Positions 23,641-34,403 of a stretch of DNA of 64,000 nucleotides are shown piece by piece. A program made the position numbers and the translations under genes. Position 1 is the first letter of the stretch. Every line of letters begins with the position of its first letter. Under the pieces are notes generated by a model. The model did no database searches, was not told where the DNA came from, and saw nothing but the letters and a program-made list of their open reading frames with translations. Origin of the DNA: Arenimonas sp049195245 (lineage in GTDB: Bacteria > Pseudomonadota > Gammaproteobacteria > Xanthomonadales > Xanthomonadaceae); contig NZ_JBMIRR010000027.1 in assembly GCF_049195245.1 (NCBI RefSeq), positions 930,001 through 994,000 of the forward strand, read 5' to 3'.

Positions 23641-25920
23641 TCAGACCGTCGCGGGCAGCAGCTTTTCCGGCTCGGCCTGGGCGTCCACCACCAGCTCGCC
23701 GTCGCGCACGTCCACCGTGACCTTGCCGCCCTCGGCCAGCTTGCCGAACAGCAGTTCGTCGGCCAGCGGACGCTTGATCTTGTCCTGCAGCAGGCGCGAC
23801 ATCGGGCGTGCGCCCATCTGCGGGTCGAAGCCGTGTTCGGCCAGCCACTGGCGCGCGGCCGGGGTGGCGGACAGCGAAACATGCTTCTCGTGCAGCTGCG
23901 CCTCCAGCTCGATCAGGAACTTGTCCACCACGCGCAGGATGTGCTCCAGGCCCAGCGCGCCGAACTGGATGATGGCATCCAGGCGGTTGCGGAACTCCGG
24001 CGTGAACGCCTTGCGGATGATCTCCATCGCGTCGGTGGTGTGGTTCTGCTCGACGAAGCCCATGGTGCGGCGGGCCGCCATTGCCGCGCCCGCGTTGGTG
24101 GTCATCACCACCACCACGTTGCGGAAGTTGGCCTCTCGGCCATTGGTGTCGGTAAGCACGCCACGGTCCATGACCTGCAGCAGGATGTTGAACACGTCCG
24201 GGTGCGCCTTCTCGATCTCGTCCAGCAGCAGCACGCAGTGCGGCGTCTTGACGATCTTCTCGGTCAGCAGGCCGCCCTGGTCGAAGCCGACGTAGCCCGG
24301 GGGCGCACCGATCAGGCGGCTCACGGAGTGGGCTTCCATGTATTCGGACATGTCGAAGCGCACCAGCTCGATGCCCAGCTGCATCGCCAGCTGCTTGGTC
24401 ACTTCGGTCTTGCCCACGCCGGTGGGGCCGGCGAACAGGAAGTTGCCGATCGGCTTGTCGGGATTGCCCAGGCCCGAGCGGGCCAGCTTGATCGCCGAGA
24501 CCAGGGTCTCGATCGACGCGTCCTGGCCGAAGATGACCATCTTGAGGTTGCGCTCGAGGTTCTTGAGCACGTCCTTGTCCGAGGCGCTGACCTGCTTGGT
24601 CGGGATGCGCGCCATCTTGGCCACGATCAGCTCGATTTCCTCGACGTCAACCACCTGCTTGCGCTTGTCGGGATCCACCAGCCGCTGGCGGGCACCGGCC
24701 TCGTCGATCACGTCGATGGCCTTGTCGGGCAGCAGGCGGTCGTTGATGTGCTTGACCGAGAGGTCCACCGCCGCCTGGATGGCGTCGCCGGAGTATTCCA
24801 CGTCGTGGTGCTCCTCGAAGCGGGTTTTTAGCCCGTTGAGGATGGCCACCGCTTCAGCGATGGTCGGCTCGACCACGTCGATCTTCTGGAAGCGCCGCGC
24901 CAGCGCGCGGTCCTTCTCGAACACGCCGCGGTACTCCTGGAACGTGGTGGAGCCGATGCAGCGCAGCTCGCCGTTCTGCAGCACCGGCTTGATCAGGTTG
25001 GACGCGTCCATGGTGCCGCCCGAGGCCGAACCGGCGCCGATGATGGTGTGGATCTCGTCCACGAACAGGATGGCGCCCGGCTCCTTCTTGATCTGGTTGA
25101 TCACGGCCTTGAGCCGCTTCTCGAAGTCGCCGCGGTACTTGGTGCCCGCCACCAGCGAGCCCAGGTCGAGCGAATAGATCACCGCGTCCTTGAGCACGGC
25201 CGGCACCCGGCCCTCGACGATGCGCCAGGCCAGGCCTTCGGCCAGGGCGGTCTTGCCCACGCCGGCCTCGCCCACGAACAGCGGGTTGTTCTTGCGGCGG
25301 CGGCAGAGCACCTGGATGGTGCGCTCGACCTCGTCCTCGCGGCCGATCAGCGGATCGATCTTGCCCTCGCGGGCCAGCTCGTTGAGGTTGCTGGCGAATT
25401 CCTGCAGCGGATTGGCCTTGGACTCGCCGCCCTCCTCGCCCTCGGCCTTGTTGGCCTCCGGCGCGGGCTTCTCGTCGGCGCCGTCGCCGATCTTGGCGAT
25501 GCCGTGCGAGAGGTAGTTCACCACGTCCAGCCGGGTGATCTCCTGCTGGTTGAGGAAGTAGACCGCGTGCGAATCCTTCTCGCCGAAGATGGCGACCAGC
25601 ACGTTGGCGCCGGTGACCTCCTTCTTGCCCGAGGACTGCACGTGGTAGACGGCGCGCTGCAGCACGCGCTGGAAGCCCAGCGTGGGCTGGGTGTCGCGCG
25701 GGTCGTCGGCCGGCAGCACCGGCACGGTGTCGGCGATGATCTGGCGCAATCCGGTGGCCAGCTTGGGCTGGTCGGCGCCGCAGGCCTTGAGCACGCCGGC
25801 CGCGGAGGGATTGTCCAGCAGGGCCAGCAGCAGGTGCTCGACCGTCATGAACTCATGGCGGGCTTCGCGGGCCTGCTTGTAGCACTGGCCAATGGTGAAC
25901 TCGAGATCCTTGCTGAACAT
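23641..25920 (-). CDS. clpA: ATP-dependent Clp protease ATP-binding subunit ClpA
   Basis: ClpA is the AAA+ unfoldase that feeds substrates to ClpP. The 759-residue chain has the N-domain repeats that bind ClpS (FTIGQCYKQAREARHEFMTVEHLLLALLD). The first AAA module has Walker A GEAGVGKTALAEG, and the second has GPTGVGKTEVTKQ with the pore loop region GAPPGYVGFDQGG. No ClpB-type middle coiled coil is present, which separates it from ClpB. The gene lies 39 bases downstream of clpS on the same strand, so the two are probably co-transcribed. Confidence 0.97.
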   Translation of the reverse strand: MFSKDLEFTIGQCYKQAREARHEFMTVEHLLLALLDNPSAAGVLKACGADQPKLATGLRQIIADTVPVLPADDPRDTQPTLGFQRVLQRAVYHVQSSGKKEVTGANVLVAIFGEKDSHAVYFLNQQEITRLDVVNYLSHGIAKIGDGADEKPAPEANKAEGEEGGESKANPLQEFASNLNELAREGKIDPLIGREDEVERTIQVLCRRRKNNPLFVGEAGVGKTALAEGLAWRIVEGRVPAVLKDAVIYSLDLGSLVAGTKYRGDFEKRLKAVINQIKKEPGAILFVDEIHTIIGAGSASGGTMDASNLIKPVLQNGELRCIGSTTFQEYRGVFEKDRALARRFQKIDVVEPTIAEAVAILNGLKTRFEEHHDVEYSGDAIQAAVDLSVKHINDRLLPDKAIDVIDEAGARQRLVDPDKRKQVVDVEEIELIVAKMARIPTKQVSASDKDVLKNLERNLKMVIFGQDASIETLVSAIKLARSGLGNPDKPIGNFLFAGPTGVGKTEVTKQLAMQLGIELVRFDMSEYMEAHSVSRLIGAPPGYVGFDQGGLLTEKIVKTPHCVLLLDEIEKAHPDVFNILLQVMDRGVLTDTNGREANFRNVVVVMTTNAGAAMAARRTMGFVEQNHTTDAMEIIRKAFTPEFRNRLDAIIQFGALGLEHILRVVDKFLIELEAQLHEKHVSLSATPAARQWLAEHGFDPQMGARPMSRLLQDKIKRPLADELLFGKLAEGGKVTVDVRDGELVVDAQAEPEKLLPATV

Positions 25921-25959
25921 GGGGCGTCTCCGGAACGTTTGCTCCGATATGGGGCCAGC

Positions 25960-26286
25960 CTAGGTCTTTTCCATGGTGCACAACAGGGGGTGCTGGTGCT
26001 GGCGGGAATAGTCGTTGACCTGGGTCACTTTCGATTCAGCCACTTCCCGCGTGTAGACGCCGCAAACGCCCTTGCCACGGGTGTGGACGTGCAGCATCAC
26101 CTGGGTGGCCTTCTCCCGGTTCATGGCGAAGAAGACCTGCAGGACCTCGACCACGAAATCCATGGGCGTGAAGTCGTCGTTGAGCAGCACCACCTGGTAC
26201 AGGGGGGGCCGGACCACCTCGGGCTTGGCGGTCTCGACCGCCAGGCCGTGGTCGTGCTCGCGTTCGGGGTGGGGGTCTTGGCTCAT
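25960..26286 (-). CDS. clpS: ATP-dependent Clp protease adaptor ClpS
   Basis: ClpS recognises N-degron substrates (N-terminal Leu, Phe, Tyr, Trp) and hands them to ClpA. The 108-residue protein has a disordered His/Glu-rich N terminus. The core follows with YQVVLLNDDFTPMDFVVEVLQVFF (the NDD.TPM substrate-gating motif), ATQVMLHVHTRGKGVCGVYTREVAESKV (the HxxGxG helix region) and the terminal LLCTMEK. The start is ATG at 26286; no normally spaced ribosome-binding site is seen and a -10-like box sits very close. Confidence 0.96.
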   Translation of the reverse strand: MSQDPHPEREHDHGLAVETAKPEVVRPPLYQVVLLNDDFTPMDFVVEVLQVFFAMNREKATQVMLHVHTRGKGVCGVYTREVAESKVTQVNDYSRQHQHPLLCTMEKT

Positions 26287-26292
26287 TCCGGG

Positions 26293-26298
26293 AGTATA
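26293..26298 (-). promoter_or_regulatory. Candidate -10 box predicting a leaderless clpS mRNA
   Basis: Read on the minus strand, TATACT ends six bases before the clpS ATG, so transcription would begin at or next to the A of the start codon. No -35 box has ideal spacing (TTGCAA is 21 bases upstream). No normally spaced Shine-Dalgarno sequence is visible, which fits leaderless translation but does not prove it. Confidence 0.35.
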
Positions 26299-26414
26299 AA
26301 TCGGGCCGGCGTGGCCCGGTTGCAAGGCCGCCTGCGTTGCGTGGACGCACCCGGCCCTTTGCGCCGACAATGGCCGGGCCGGAAAGCCGGCCAAAAACCA
26401 ACCAGGGGAACACC

Positions 26415-26888
26415 ATGAAGCTGCGTGCTGCCTGCCTTGCCGCCATCTGCCTCGCCCTCGCCGCCACCGCCGCCCATGCGGCCACGCCCGACCCCGTGAT
26501 CAAGGCCCAGCTTGAGAAGAAGGGCACGCCGTTCACGGTGGATGACGACGGCGACTTCCAGATCACCGTGAACGTCGGCGACGGCCGCACCCAGCTGGTC
26601 TGGGTCCGCTCCGTGGTCGAGGAAACCGACAACCTGCGCATCCGTGAAATCTGGTCGCCCGGCTACCAGTCCGAAGGCGGCGCCTTCCCGGCCGCCGTCG
26701 CCAACGACCTGCTCGAGCGCAGCAACACGCTGAAGCTGGGCTCCTGGGTCAAGCAGGAAAAGACCGCGATGCTGGTCACCAAGATCTCGGCCGACGCCAA
26801 TGCCGACCAGCTCGACGAGGCGATCGACCTGACGGCCGTCGCGGCCGATGCGGTCGAGCTTGACCTCACCGGCAAGGACGACCTTTGA
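26415..26888 (+). CDS. Periplasmic YbjN-like protein
   Basis: The 157-residue precursor has a clear signal peptide (MKLRAACLAAICLALAATAAHA). The mature part (GTPFTVDDDGDFQITVNVGDGRTQLVWVRSVVEE, then AAVANDLLERSNTLKLGSWVK) resembles the alternating strand/helix pattern of YbjN-type proteins. These are small type III secretion-chaperone-like folds of uncertain function. The assignment is by pattern only. AGGGGA precedes the ATG at 26415. Its stop overlaps the TTG start of the following Nudix gene, making it the first gene of a coupled string with nudJ, mnmA and hflD. Confidence 0.55.
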   Translation: MKLRAACLAAICLALAATAAHAATPDPVIKAQLEKKGTPFTVDDDGDFQITVNVGDGRTQLVWVRSVVEETDNLRIREIWSPGYQSEGGAFPAAVANDLLERSNTLKLGSWVKQEKTAMLVTKISADANADQLDEAIDLTAVAADAVELDLTGKDDL

Positions 26889-27349
26889 GTTATCGCAGCG
26901 GCCGTTTCTGGCAGCCCGACGTCACCGTCGCCACCGTGGTGGTGCGCGACGGCCGGCTGCTGGTCGTGGAGGAAATGGTGCGCGGCGAGCGGGTGATCAA
27001 CCAGCCCGCCGGCCACCTGGAGCCCGACGAAACCCTGCTGGAAGCCGCCCTGCGCGAAACGCTGGAGGAAACGGGCTGGGAGGTCACGCTCACGGCCTTC
27101 ATCGGCGCCTACCAATGGAAGGCGCCGGCCGACGGCCGACACTTCCTGCGCATGGCGTTCGCGGCCGAGCCGCTGCGGCACCATCCGCAGCGGCCGCTGG
27201 ACGAGGGCATCGTGCAGGCGCTGTGGCTCAGTCCGGCCGAGCTGCAGGCCGAGTCGGCGCGCCATCGCAGTCCGCTGGTGTGGCGCGTGGTGGACGATTT
27301 CCTCGCCGGTCGCCGCTTCCCGCTGCAGGCCCTGACGCACTGCGCATGA
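26885..27349 (+). CDS. nudJ: Nudix hydrolase, NudJ-like
   Basis: The 154-residue protein carries a complete Nudix box, G-HLEPD-E-TLLEAAL-RE-TL-EE-T-G, at about residues 43-65, which binds Mg2+ for pyrophosphate hydrolysis. In E. coli the same order nudJ-mnmA-hflD is found; NudJ there hydrolyses nucleoside di- and triphosphates and the thiamine pyrimidine HMP-PP. The start is a TTG overlapping the upstream stop by four bases (TTGA). No ATG or GTG lies nearer the conserved FWQPDVTVATVVVRDG segment, so a TTG start with translational coupling is the best reading. The stop overlaps mnmA (ATGA). Confidence 0.88.
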   Translation: MSYRSGRFWQPDVTVATVVVRDGRLLVVEEMVRGERVINQPAGHLEPDETLLEAALRETLEETGWEVTLTAFIGAYQWKAPADGRHFLRMAFAAEPLRHHPQRPLDEGIVQALWLSPAELQAESARHRSPLVWRVVDDFLAGRRFPLQALTHCA

Positions 27350-28488
27350 GTGCGGCCCGGGTCATCGTCGGCATGTCCGGCGGCGTGGATTCTTCGGTGG
27401 CGGCGCTGCTGCTGCAGCGACAGGGCGAATCCATCGCCGGCCTCTTCATGCAGAACTGGAATGACGAGGCCTCGTCCGATGGCGCGGAACCTTCCGCCGG
27501 CCGCGGCGACTGCCGCGCCGAAGACGACCGCCGCGACGCCCTGGGCATCTGCGGCCGGCTCGGCATTTCCTTCCATGCGCGCAACTTCGCCGCCGAATAC
27601 TGGGCGGGCGTGTTCGAACACTTCCTGGCCGAGTATCGCGCCGGCCGCACGCCCAACCCGGACGTGCTGTGCAACCGCGAAATCAAGTTCAAGACCTTCC
27701 TGGACCAGGCCCACGCGCTGGGCGCCGAGCAGATCGCCACCGGCCACTACGCGCAGGTTGCCCGTCGCGATGGGCGCTGGTGCCTGCTGCGCGGCGCCGA
27801 CACCGGCAAGGACCAGAGCTATTTCCTGCACCAGCTGGGCCAGGCGCAGCTGGCGGCCACCTTGTTCCCGATCGGCCACCTGCCCAAGGCGCAAGTACGC
27901 GCCCTGGCCGCCGAGGCCGGGCTGCCCACCGCCGCCAAGAAGGATTCGACCGGCATCTGCTTCATCGGCGAACGGGACTTCCGCGACTTCCTGGGCCGCT
28001 ACCTGCCGGCCCGGCCGGGCGAGATCCGCAGTGTGGACGGCACCCGCGTGGGCGAGCATGCCGGCGCCTGGTACTACACCCTGGGCCAGCGCGAGGGCCT
28101 GCACGTGGGCGGCGTGCGCGGACGGCCGGCAGCGCCCTGGTACGTGGTCGGCAAGGACGTGGCCGCCAACGTGCTGTACGTGGACCAGGGCACCGACAGC
28201 CCTTACCTGCTGTCCTCGCACCTGCAGACGGAAACCGCGCACTGGATCGCCGGCAGCCCGCCGGCCGCGCGTTTTTCCTGCACCGCCAAGACCCGCTACC
28301 GCCAGGACGACCAGGCCTGCGAAGTGACGCTGGACGGCGACGGTGCGCTTTCCGTAGCCTTCGCGCTGCCGCAGCGGGCAGTCACGCCGGGTCAATCGCT
28401 GGTGCTGTACCGTGGCGACGAATGCCTGGGCGGCGCCGTCATCGCCCGCACCGACGCCCCCCTCGAACGGAAGACCTCCCCCGCATGA
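27346..28488 (+). CDS. mnmA: tRNA-specific 2-thiouridylase MnmA
   Basis: MnmA thiolates U34 of tRNA-Lys, -Glu and -Gln, giving s2U. The 380-residue protein has the PP-loop GMSGGVDSSVAALLL, the catalytic Cys of NPDVLCNREIKF, and the second Cys of DSTGICFIGERDFRDFL that forms the persulfide/disulfide pair. The C-terminal beta-barrel domain ends near ERKTSPA. The start ATG (27346) overlaps the nudJ stop by four bases, and the end overlaps hflD by four bases. Confidence 0.97.
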   Translation: MSAARVIVGMSGGVDSSVAALLLQRQGESIAGLFMQNWNDEASSDGAEPSAGRGDCRAEDDRRDALGICGRLGISFHARNFAAEYWAGVFEHFLAEYRAGRTPNPDVLCNREIKFKTFLDQAHALGAEQIATGHYAQVARRDGRWCLLRGADTGKDQSYFLHQLGQAQLAATLFPIGHLPKAQVRALAAEAGLPTAAKKDSTGICFIGERDFRDFLGRYLPARPGEIRSVDGTRVGEHAGAWYYTLGQREGLHVGGVRGRPAAPWYVVGKDVAANVLYVDQGTDSPYLLSSHLQTETAHWIAGSPPAARFSCTAKTRYRQDDQACEVTLDGDGALSVAFALPQRAVTPGQSLVLYRGDECLGGAVIARTDAPLERKTSPA

Positions 28489-29090
28489 AGGATCGTGCCC
28501 TCGCCCTTGCCGGACTGCTGCAGTCGGTGCAGCTGGTCCAGCAGTTGGCCCAGACCGGCCAGTCCGAAACCCAGCCGCTGGCCGCCTGCATCGACAGCCT
28601 GTTCCGTTTTGATGCCGAAACCCCCGAGGCCGTCTACGGCGGCGCCGCCAACCTGGCACCGGGCCTGGGCCGGCTGATCAACCAGCTCGAAGGCGGCGCC
28701 GGCCGGGATGCCGCGCTGACCCGCATGGCGATGACGGTGCTGCATCTGGAGCGCCGCTTCATCAACCATCGCGGCGCCGTCGAGGCGATACGCACGGGCC
28801 TTGAGGACGTGTCACGCCAGCACGCGCACTGGGGCCCCACCCACGCCACGGTGATGTCGCGCCTGGGCGACCTCTATGCCCGCGAGATCAGTCCGATCGG
28901 GCCGCGCGTGCTGGTGCAGGGCAACCCGGTCTACCTGGGCCAGCCCGACCTGGTCGGTGAGGTGCGCGCCACCCTGCTGGCCGCCCTGCGCGCCGCGGTG
29001 CTGTGGCGCCAGCTGGGCGGCAGCTACTGGGACTTCCTGTTTTCCCGCCGCGCGCTGGTGCAATCGGCGCGCGAGTGGCTCGACGGCTAG
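28485..29090 (+). CDS. hflD: HflD homologue (YcfC family)
   Basis: The 201-residue, largely helical protein shows the family pattern: ALALAGLLQSVQLVQQLAQTG, SLFRFDAETPEAVYGG, GLGRLINQLEG and RRFINHRGAVEAIRTGLE, ending ALRAAVLWRQLGGSYWDFLFSRR. In E. coli HflD sits on the cytosolic side of the membrane and affects the lambda CII/FtsH lysogeny decision; its general role is unclear. It follows mnmA with an ATGA overlap, as in E. coli. purB, next in E. coli, is replaced here by the aconitase gene. Confidence 0.93.
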   Translation: MKDRALALAGLLQSVQLVQQLAQTGQSETQPLAACIDSLFRFDAETPEAVYGGAANLAPGLGRLINQLEGGAGRDAALTRMAMTVLHLERRFINHRGAVEAIRTGLEDVSRQHAHWGPTHATVMSRLGDLYAREISPIGPRVLVQGNPVYLGQPDLVGEVRATLLAALRAAVLWRQLGGSYWDFLFSRRALVQSAREWLDG

Positions 29091-29121
29091 CACGAACCGG
29101 GCCAAGGCCCGCCGTTTCGGG

Positions 29122-29127
29122 CATAAT
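29122..29127 (+). promoter_or_regulatory. Candidate -10 box upstream of the aconitase gene
   Basis: CATAAT, within GGGCATAATACGAC, matches five of six -10 consensus positions and would place transcription start near 29134, about 70 bases ahead of the ATG. No good -35 box is seen at 17 bases, so an activator may be required or the call may be wrong. Confidence 0.35.
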
Positions 29128-29203
29128 ACGACGCTGTCGCGAGCGCCCGCCGCGCGCGCCTCCCAGCCATCCCCACCGCCGAATTCCAGCCCGGAGCCTG
29201 TCC

Positions 29204-31954
<2,751 letters not shown>

Positions 31955-31969
31955 TCCCGCGGCTACGGC

Positions 31970-31991
31970 GGGAGGGCCTGCGGGCCCTCCC
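31970..31991. terminator. Strong hairpin between convergent acnA and lipoprotein gene
   Basis: GGGAGGGCC and GGCCCTCCC form a perfect 9-bp stem around TGCG, 15 bases after the acnA stop and five bases before the convergent gene's stop. There is no T-tract, so it is a stable 3' end structure and only possibly a terminator. Confidence 0.5.
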
Positions 31992-31996
31992 TGGAT

Positions 31997-32425
31997 TCAG
32001 AGCGTCGGCTCCCAGCTGGCCGACAGCAGTTTCCACTCGCCATCTTCAAGCCGCCAGCCGGTCTTGACCCGGTAGACCTGCGCGCGGTCGGGCAGCCAGC
32101 CCTCGCCGCCGCGGGCCGCCGCGGTGAACTCGACCGTGGCGCGCTCGCCGATCAGGGCCACGTCCAGCGGCCCCAGCTGCACGCCCACTTCGCGGTTGCG
32201 CAGCCAGACCAGGGCCAGGTAGCGACGGAATCCATCGCGATCCATGCCCTCGGGCCCGGCGAATTCCTCCGACAGCGCTTCGGCCACCGCCGCCGAGTCC
32301 CGCGCTTCCGCCGCCACCTGCATCTGGTCGATGCGGGCCCTCAGCGCGGCCTCCGGCGGCTCGGTCGAACACGCGACCAACAGCAGGCAGGCCAGCGTGA
32401 AGAGCCACGTACGCAGGCCCGGCAC
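31997..32425 (-). CDS. Lipoprotein with NTF2/SnoaL-like domain
   Basis: The chosen GTG start (32425) gives a 142-residue precursor with a short lipoprotein signal (RTWLFTLACLLLVAC, lipobox LVAC). The mature part (IDQMQVAAEARDSAAVAEALSEEF, GFRRYLALVWLRNREVGVQLGPLDVALIGERATVEFTAA, WRLEDGEWKLLSASWEP) has the helix then strand order of NTF2/SnoaL-like folds. An in-frame ATG at 32551 would put 42 unrelated residues before the signal and overlap the rpfB start, so it is less likely. The gene is divergent from rpfB, and its function is unknown. Confidence 0.65.
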   Translation of the reverse strand: MPGLRTWLFTLACLLLVACSTEPPEAALRARIDQMQVAAEARDSAAVAEALSEEFAGPEGMDRDGFRRYLALVWLRNREVGVQLGPLDVALIGERATVEFTAAARGGEGWLPDRAQVYRVKTGWRLEDGEWKLLSASWEPTL

Positions 32426-32462
32426 CCCTACCCCCGCCGCCTTGCCTGTCCCCGGGGGGTAT

Positions 32463-32488
32463 GCTCCAATCGAGTGAAAGCTCCAATC
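32463..32488. promoter_or_regulatory. Direct repeat GCTCCAATC x2 upstream of rpfB
   Basis: GCTCCAATC occurs at 32463-32471 and 32480-32488, a 17-base period, in the 124-base gap between rpfB and the divergent lipoprotein gene. Repeats in phase over about 1.6 helical turns can be regulator half-sites. I cannot name a regulator; it does not match the CRP/Clp consensus. Confidence 0.3.
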
Positions 32489-32549
32489 CGCACGAGCCTT
32501 GCGCCACGCGGCTTTTGGACGTCGCATCTCGGTTTTCAGGGGAATTTGC

Positions 32550-34229
32550 ATGGGTTCTGAACGTCCTTGGCTGGCCAGCTATCCCGACGGAATTCCGGCG
32601 GAGGTGGATCTGGAGAAATACGCGTCCATCGTGTCGGTGCTGGACGAAGTATGCCGCGACTTCCGTGACCGCCCCGCCTTCGCCAACTTCGGCAAGCAGC
32701 TCACCTACGGCGACGTCGACCGCCTCAGCGCCCAGTTCGCAAGCTACCTGCTCAACGAGCTCAAGCTCAAGAAGGGCGACCGCGTCGCCCTGATGATGCC
32801 CAACATCCTGCAGTACCCCGTGGCCATCTTCGGCGTGCTGCGCGCCGGGCTCACGGTGGTCAACACCAACCCGATGTACACCGCGCGCGAGCTCAAGCAC
32901 CAGCTCACCGACTCCGGCGCCAGCGCCATCGTCGTGCTGGAGAACTTCGCCAGCGTGGTGCAGGAAGTCGTGGCCGAAACGTCCGTGCGGAAGGTGCTGG
33001 TCACCGCCGTGGGCGACATGCTCAGCTTCCCCAAGGGCGCGATCGTCAACTTCGTGCTGCGGCACGTGAAGAAGCAGGTGCCCGAATACTCCCTGCCCGG
33101 CTCGATCCGCTTCAGCGAGGCCCTGGCCATCGGCGCGCGCCAGACCGCGCCGAAGGTCGACATACGCAGCCACGACATCGCCTTCCTGCAGTACACCGGC
33201 GGCACCACCGGCGTCGCCAAGGGCGCCATGCTGACCCACCGCAACCTGGTGGCGAACATGCAGCAGTCGGCAGTGTGGATCGGCGGCAACGCCAAGATGG
33301 GCCACGAGGTCATCATCACGGCGCTGCCGCTGTACCACATCTTCGCGCTGACCGCGAACTGCCTGGTCTTCATGAAGTTCGGCGGCCTCAATTACCTGAT
33401 CACCAATCCGCGGGACATGAAGGGCTTCGTGGCCGAGCTCAAGACCATTCCCTTCACCGGCATCACCGGCGTCAACACCCTGTTCAACGGGCTGCTCAAT
33501 ACGCCCGGCTTCGACCAGGTCGACTTCTCCAAGCTGCACCTGACCTTGGGCGGCGGCATGGCCGTGCAGCGTGCGGTCGCCGAGCGCTGGAAGAAGGTGA
33601 CTGGCATCACGCTGGTGGAGGCCTACGGCCTGACCGAAACCTCGCCCGCGGCCTGCATCAACCCGATGAACCTGGCCGACTACAACGGCGCCATCGGCCT
33701 GCCCATCTCCTCCACCGACGCCTGCGTAAAGGACGATGCCGGCAATGAGTTGCCGGTGGGCGAAGTGGGCGAGCTGTGCATCAAGGGCCCGCAGGTGATG
33801 GCGGGTTACTGGCAGCGCCCGGAGGAAACCGCCAAGGTGCTCGACGCGCAGGGCTGGCTGCACACCGGCGACATGGCCAAGATGGACGAGAACGGTTTCT
33901 TCTACATCGTCGACCGCAAGAAGGACATGATCCTGGTCTCGGGCTTCAACGTGTATCCCAATGAGGTCGAGGACGTGATCGCGCTGATGCCGGGCGTGCT
34001 GGAAGTGGCGGCCGTCGGCGTGCCCGACGACAAGTCCGGCGAAGCGGTGAAGGTGGTGATCGTCAAGAAGGACCCGGCGCTGACGGCCGAGCAGGTCAAG
34101 GCGTTCTGCAAGGACCAGCTGACCGGCTACAAGTTGCCCAAGATCGTCGAGTTCCGCGCCGAGCTGCCCAAATCCAACGTCGGCAAGATCCTTCGGCGCG
34201 AATTGAGAGATTCCCCCGCCCGGGCGTAG
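32550..34229 (+). CDS. rpfB: Long-chain fatty acyl-CoA ligase RpfB
   Basis: RpfB adenylates and CoA-activates fatty acids; in xanthomonads it helps turn over the DSF signal and recycles free fatty acids released by RpfF. The 559-residue protein shows YTGGTTGVAKGAML, VEAYGLTETSPAACINP, WLHTGDMAKMDENGFFYIVDRKKDMILVSGFNVYPNEVE and the catalytic Lys of LPKSNVGKILRREL. AGGGGAA lies seven bases before the ATG at 32550. The neighbours (aconitase before, RpfF after) distinguish it from the paralogue at 11116-12786. A ketosynthase gene lies between it and rpfF. Confidence 0.92.
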   Translation: MGSERPWLASYPDGIPAEVDLEKYASIVSVLDEVCRDFRDRPAFANFGKQLTYGDVDRLSAQFASYLLNELKLKKGDRVALMMPNILQYPVAIFGVLRAGLTVVNTNPMYTARELKHQLTDSGASAIVVLENFASVVQEVVAETSVRKVLVTAVGDMLSFPKGAIVNFVLRHVKKQVPEYSLPGSIRFSEALAIGARQTAPKVDIRSHDIAFLQYTGGTTGVAKGAMLTHRNLVANMQQSAVWIGGNAKMGHEVIITALPLYHIFALTANCLVFMKFGGLNYLITNPRDMKGFVAELKTIPFTGITGVNTLFNGLLNTPGFDQVDFSKLHLTLGGGMAVQRAVAERWKKVTGITLVEAYGLTETSPAACINPMNLADYNGAIGLPISSTDACVKDDAGNELPVGEVGELCIKGPQVMAGYWQRPEETAKVLDAQGWLHTGDMAKMDENGFFYIVDRKKDMILVSGFNVYPNEVEDVIALMPGVLEVAAVGVPDDKSGEAVKVVIVKKDPALTAEQVKAFCKDQLTGYKLPKIVEFRAELPKSNVGKILRRELRDSPARA

Positions 34230-34278
34230 GAGAAACAGTGATGGCGGTCACAACCCCCCTAGCCTAAACAGGGGGTGC

Positions 34279-34309
34279 TTTACAATGGGCGATGAACAGG
34301 GTCTAGAAT
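34279..34309 (+). promoter_or_regulatory. Candidate promoter for the ketosynthase-rpfF pair
   Basis: TTTACA (34279-34284) and TAGAAT (34304-34309) each match five of six consensus positions but are separated by 19 bases, longer than optimal. A weak stem ACCCCC/GGGGGT (34253-34276) just before it could end rpfB transcripts. Independent promoters for rpfB and rpfF are known in Xanthomonas. The leader to the ketosynthase start would be near 90 bases. Confidence 0.45.
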
Positions 34310-34403
34310 CGTAAAACCCTACGGTTCCGGGCAACCGCCCCGTTTCCGGCCTGGCCGGGCCGAGGGGTCCTGAGACACCCTCATCCCCCCCAGAGGTAAC
34401 ACC

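Noticed and set aside
32426..32551. ATG at 32551 as the start of the NTF2-like lipoprotein
   Set aside because: It would put 42 unrelated residues in front of the lipoprotein signal and overlap the start of rpfB on the other strand; the GTG at 32425 gives a normal signal.
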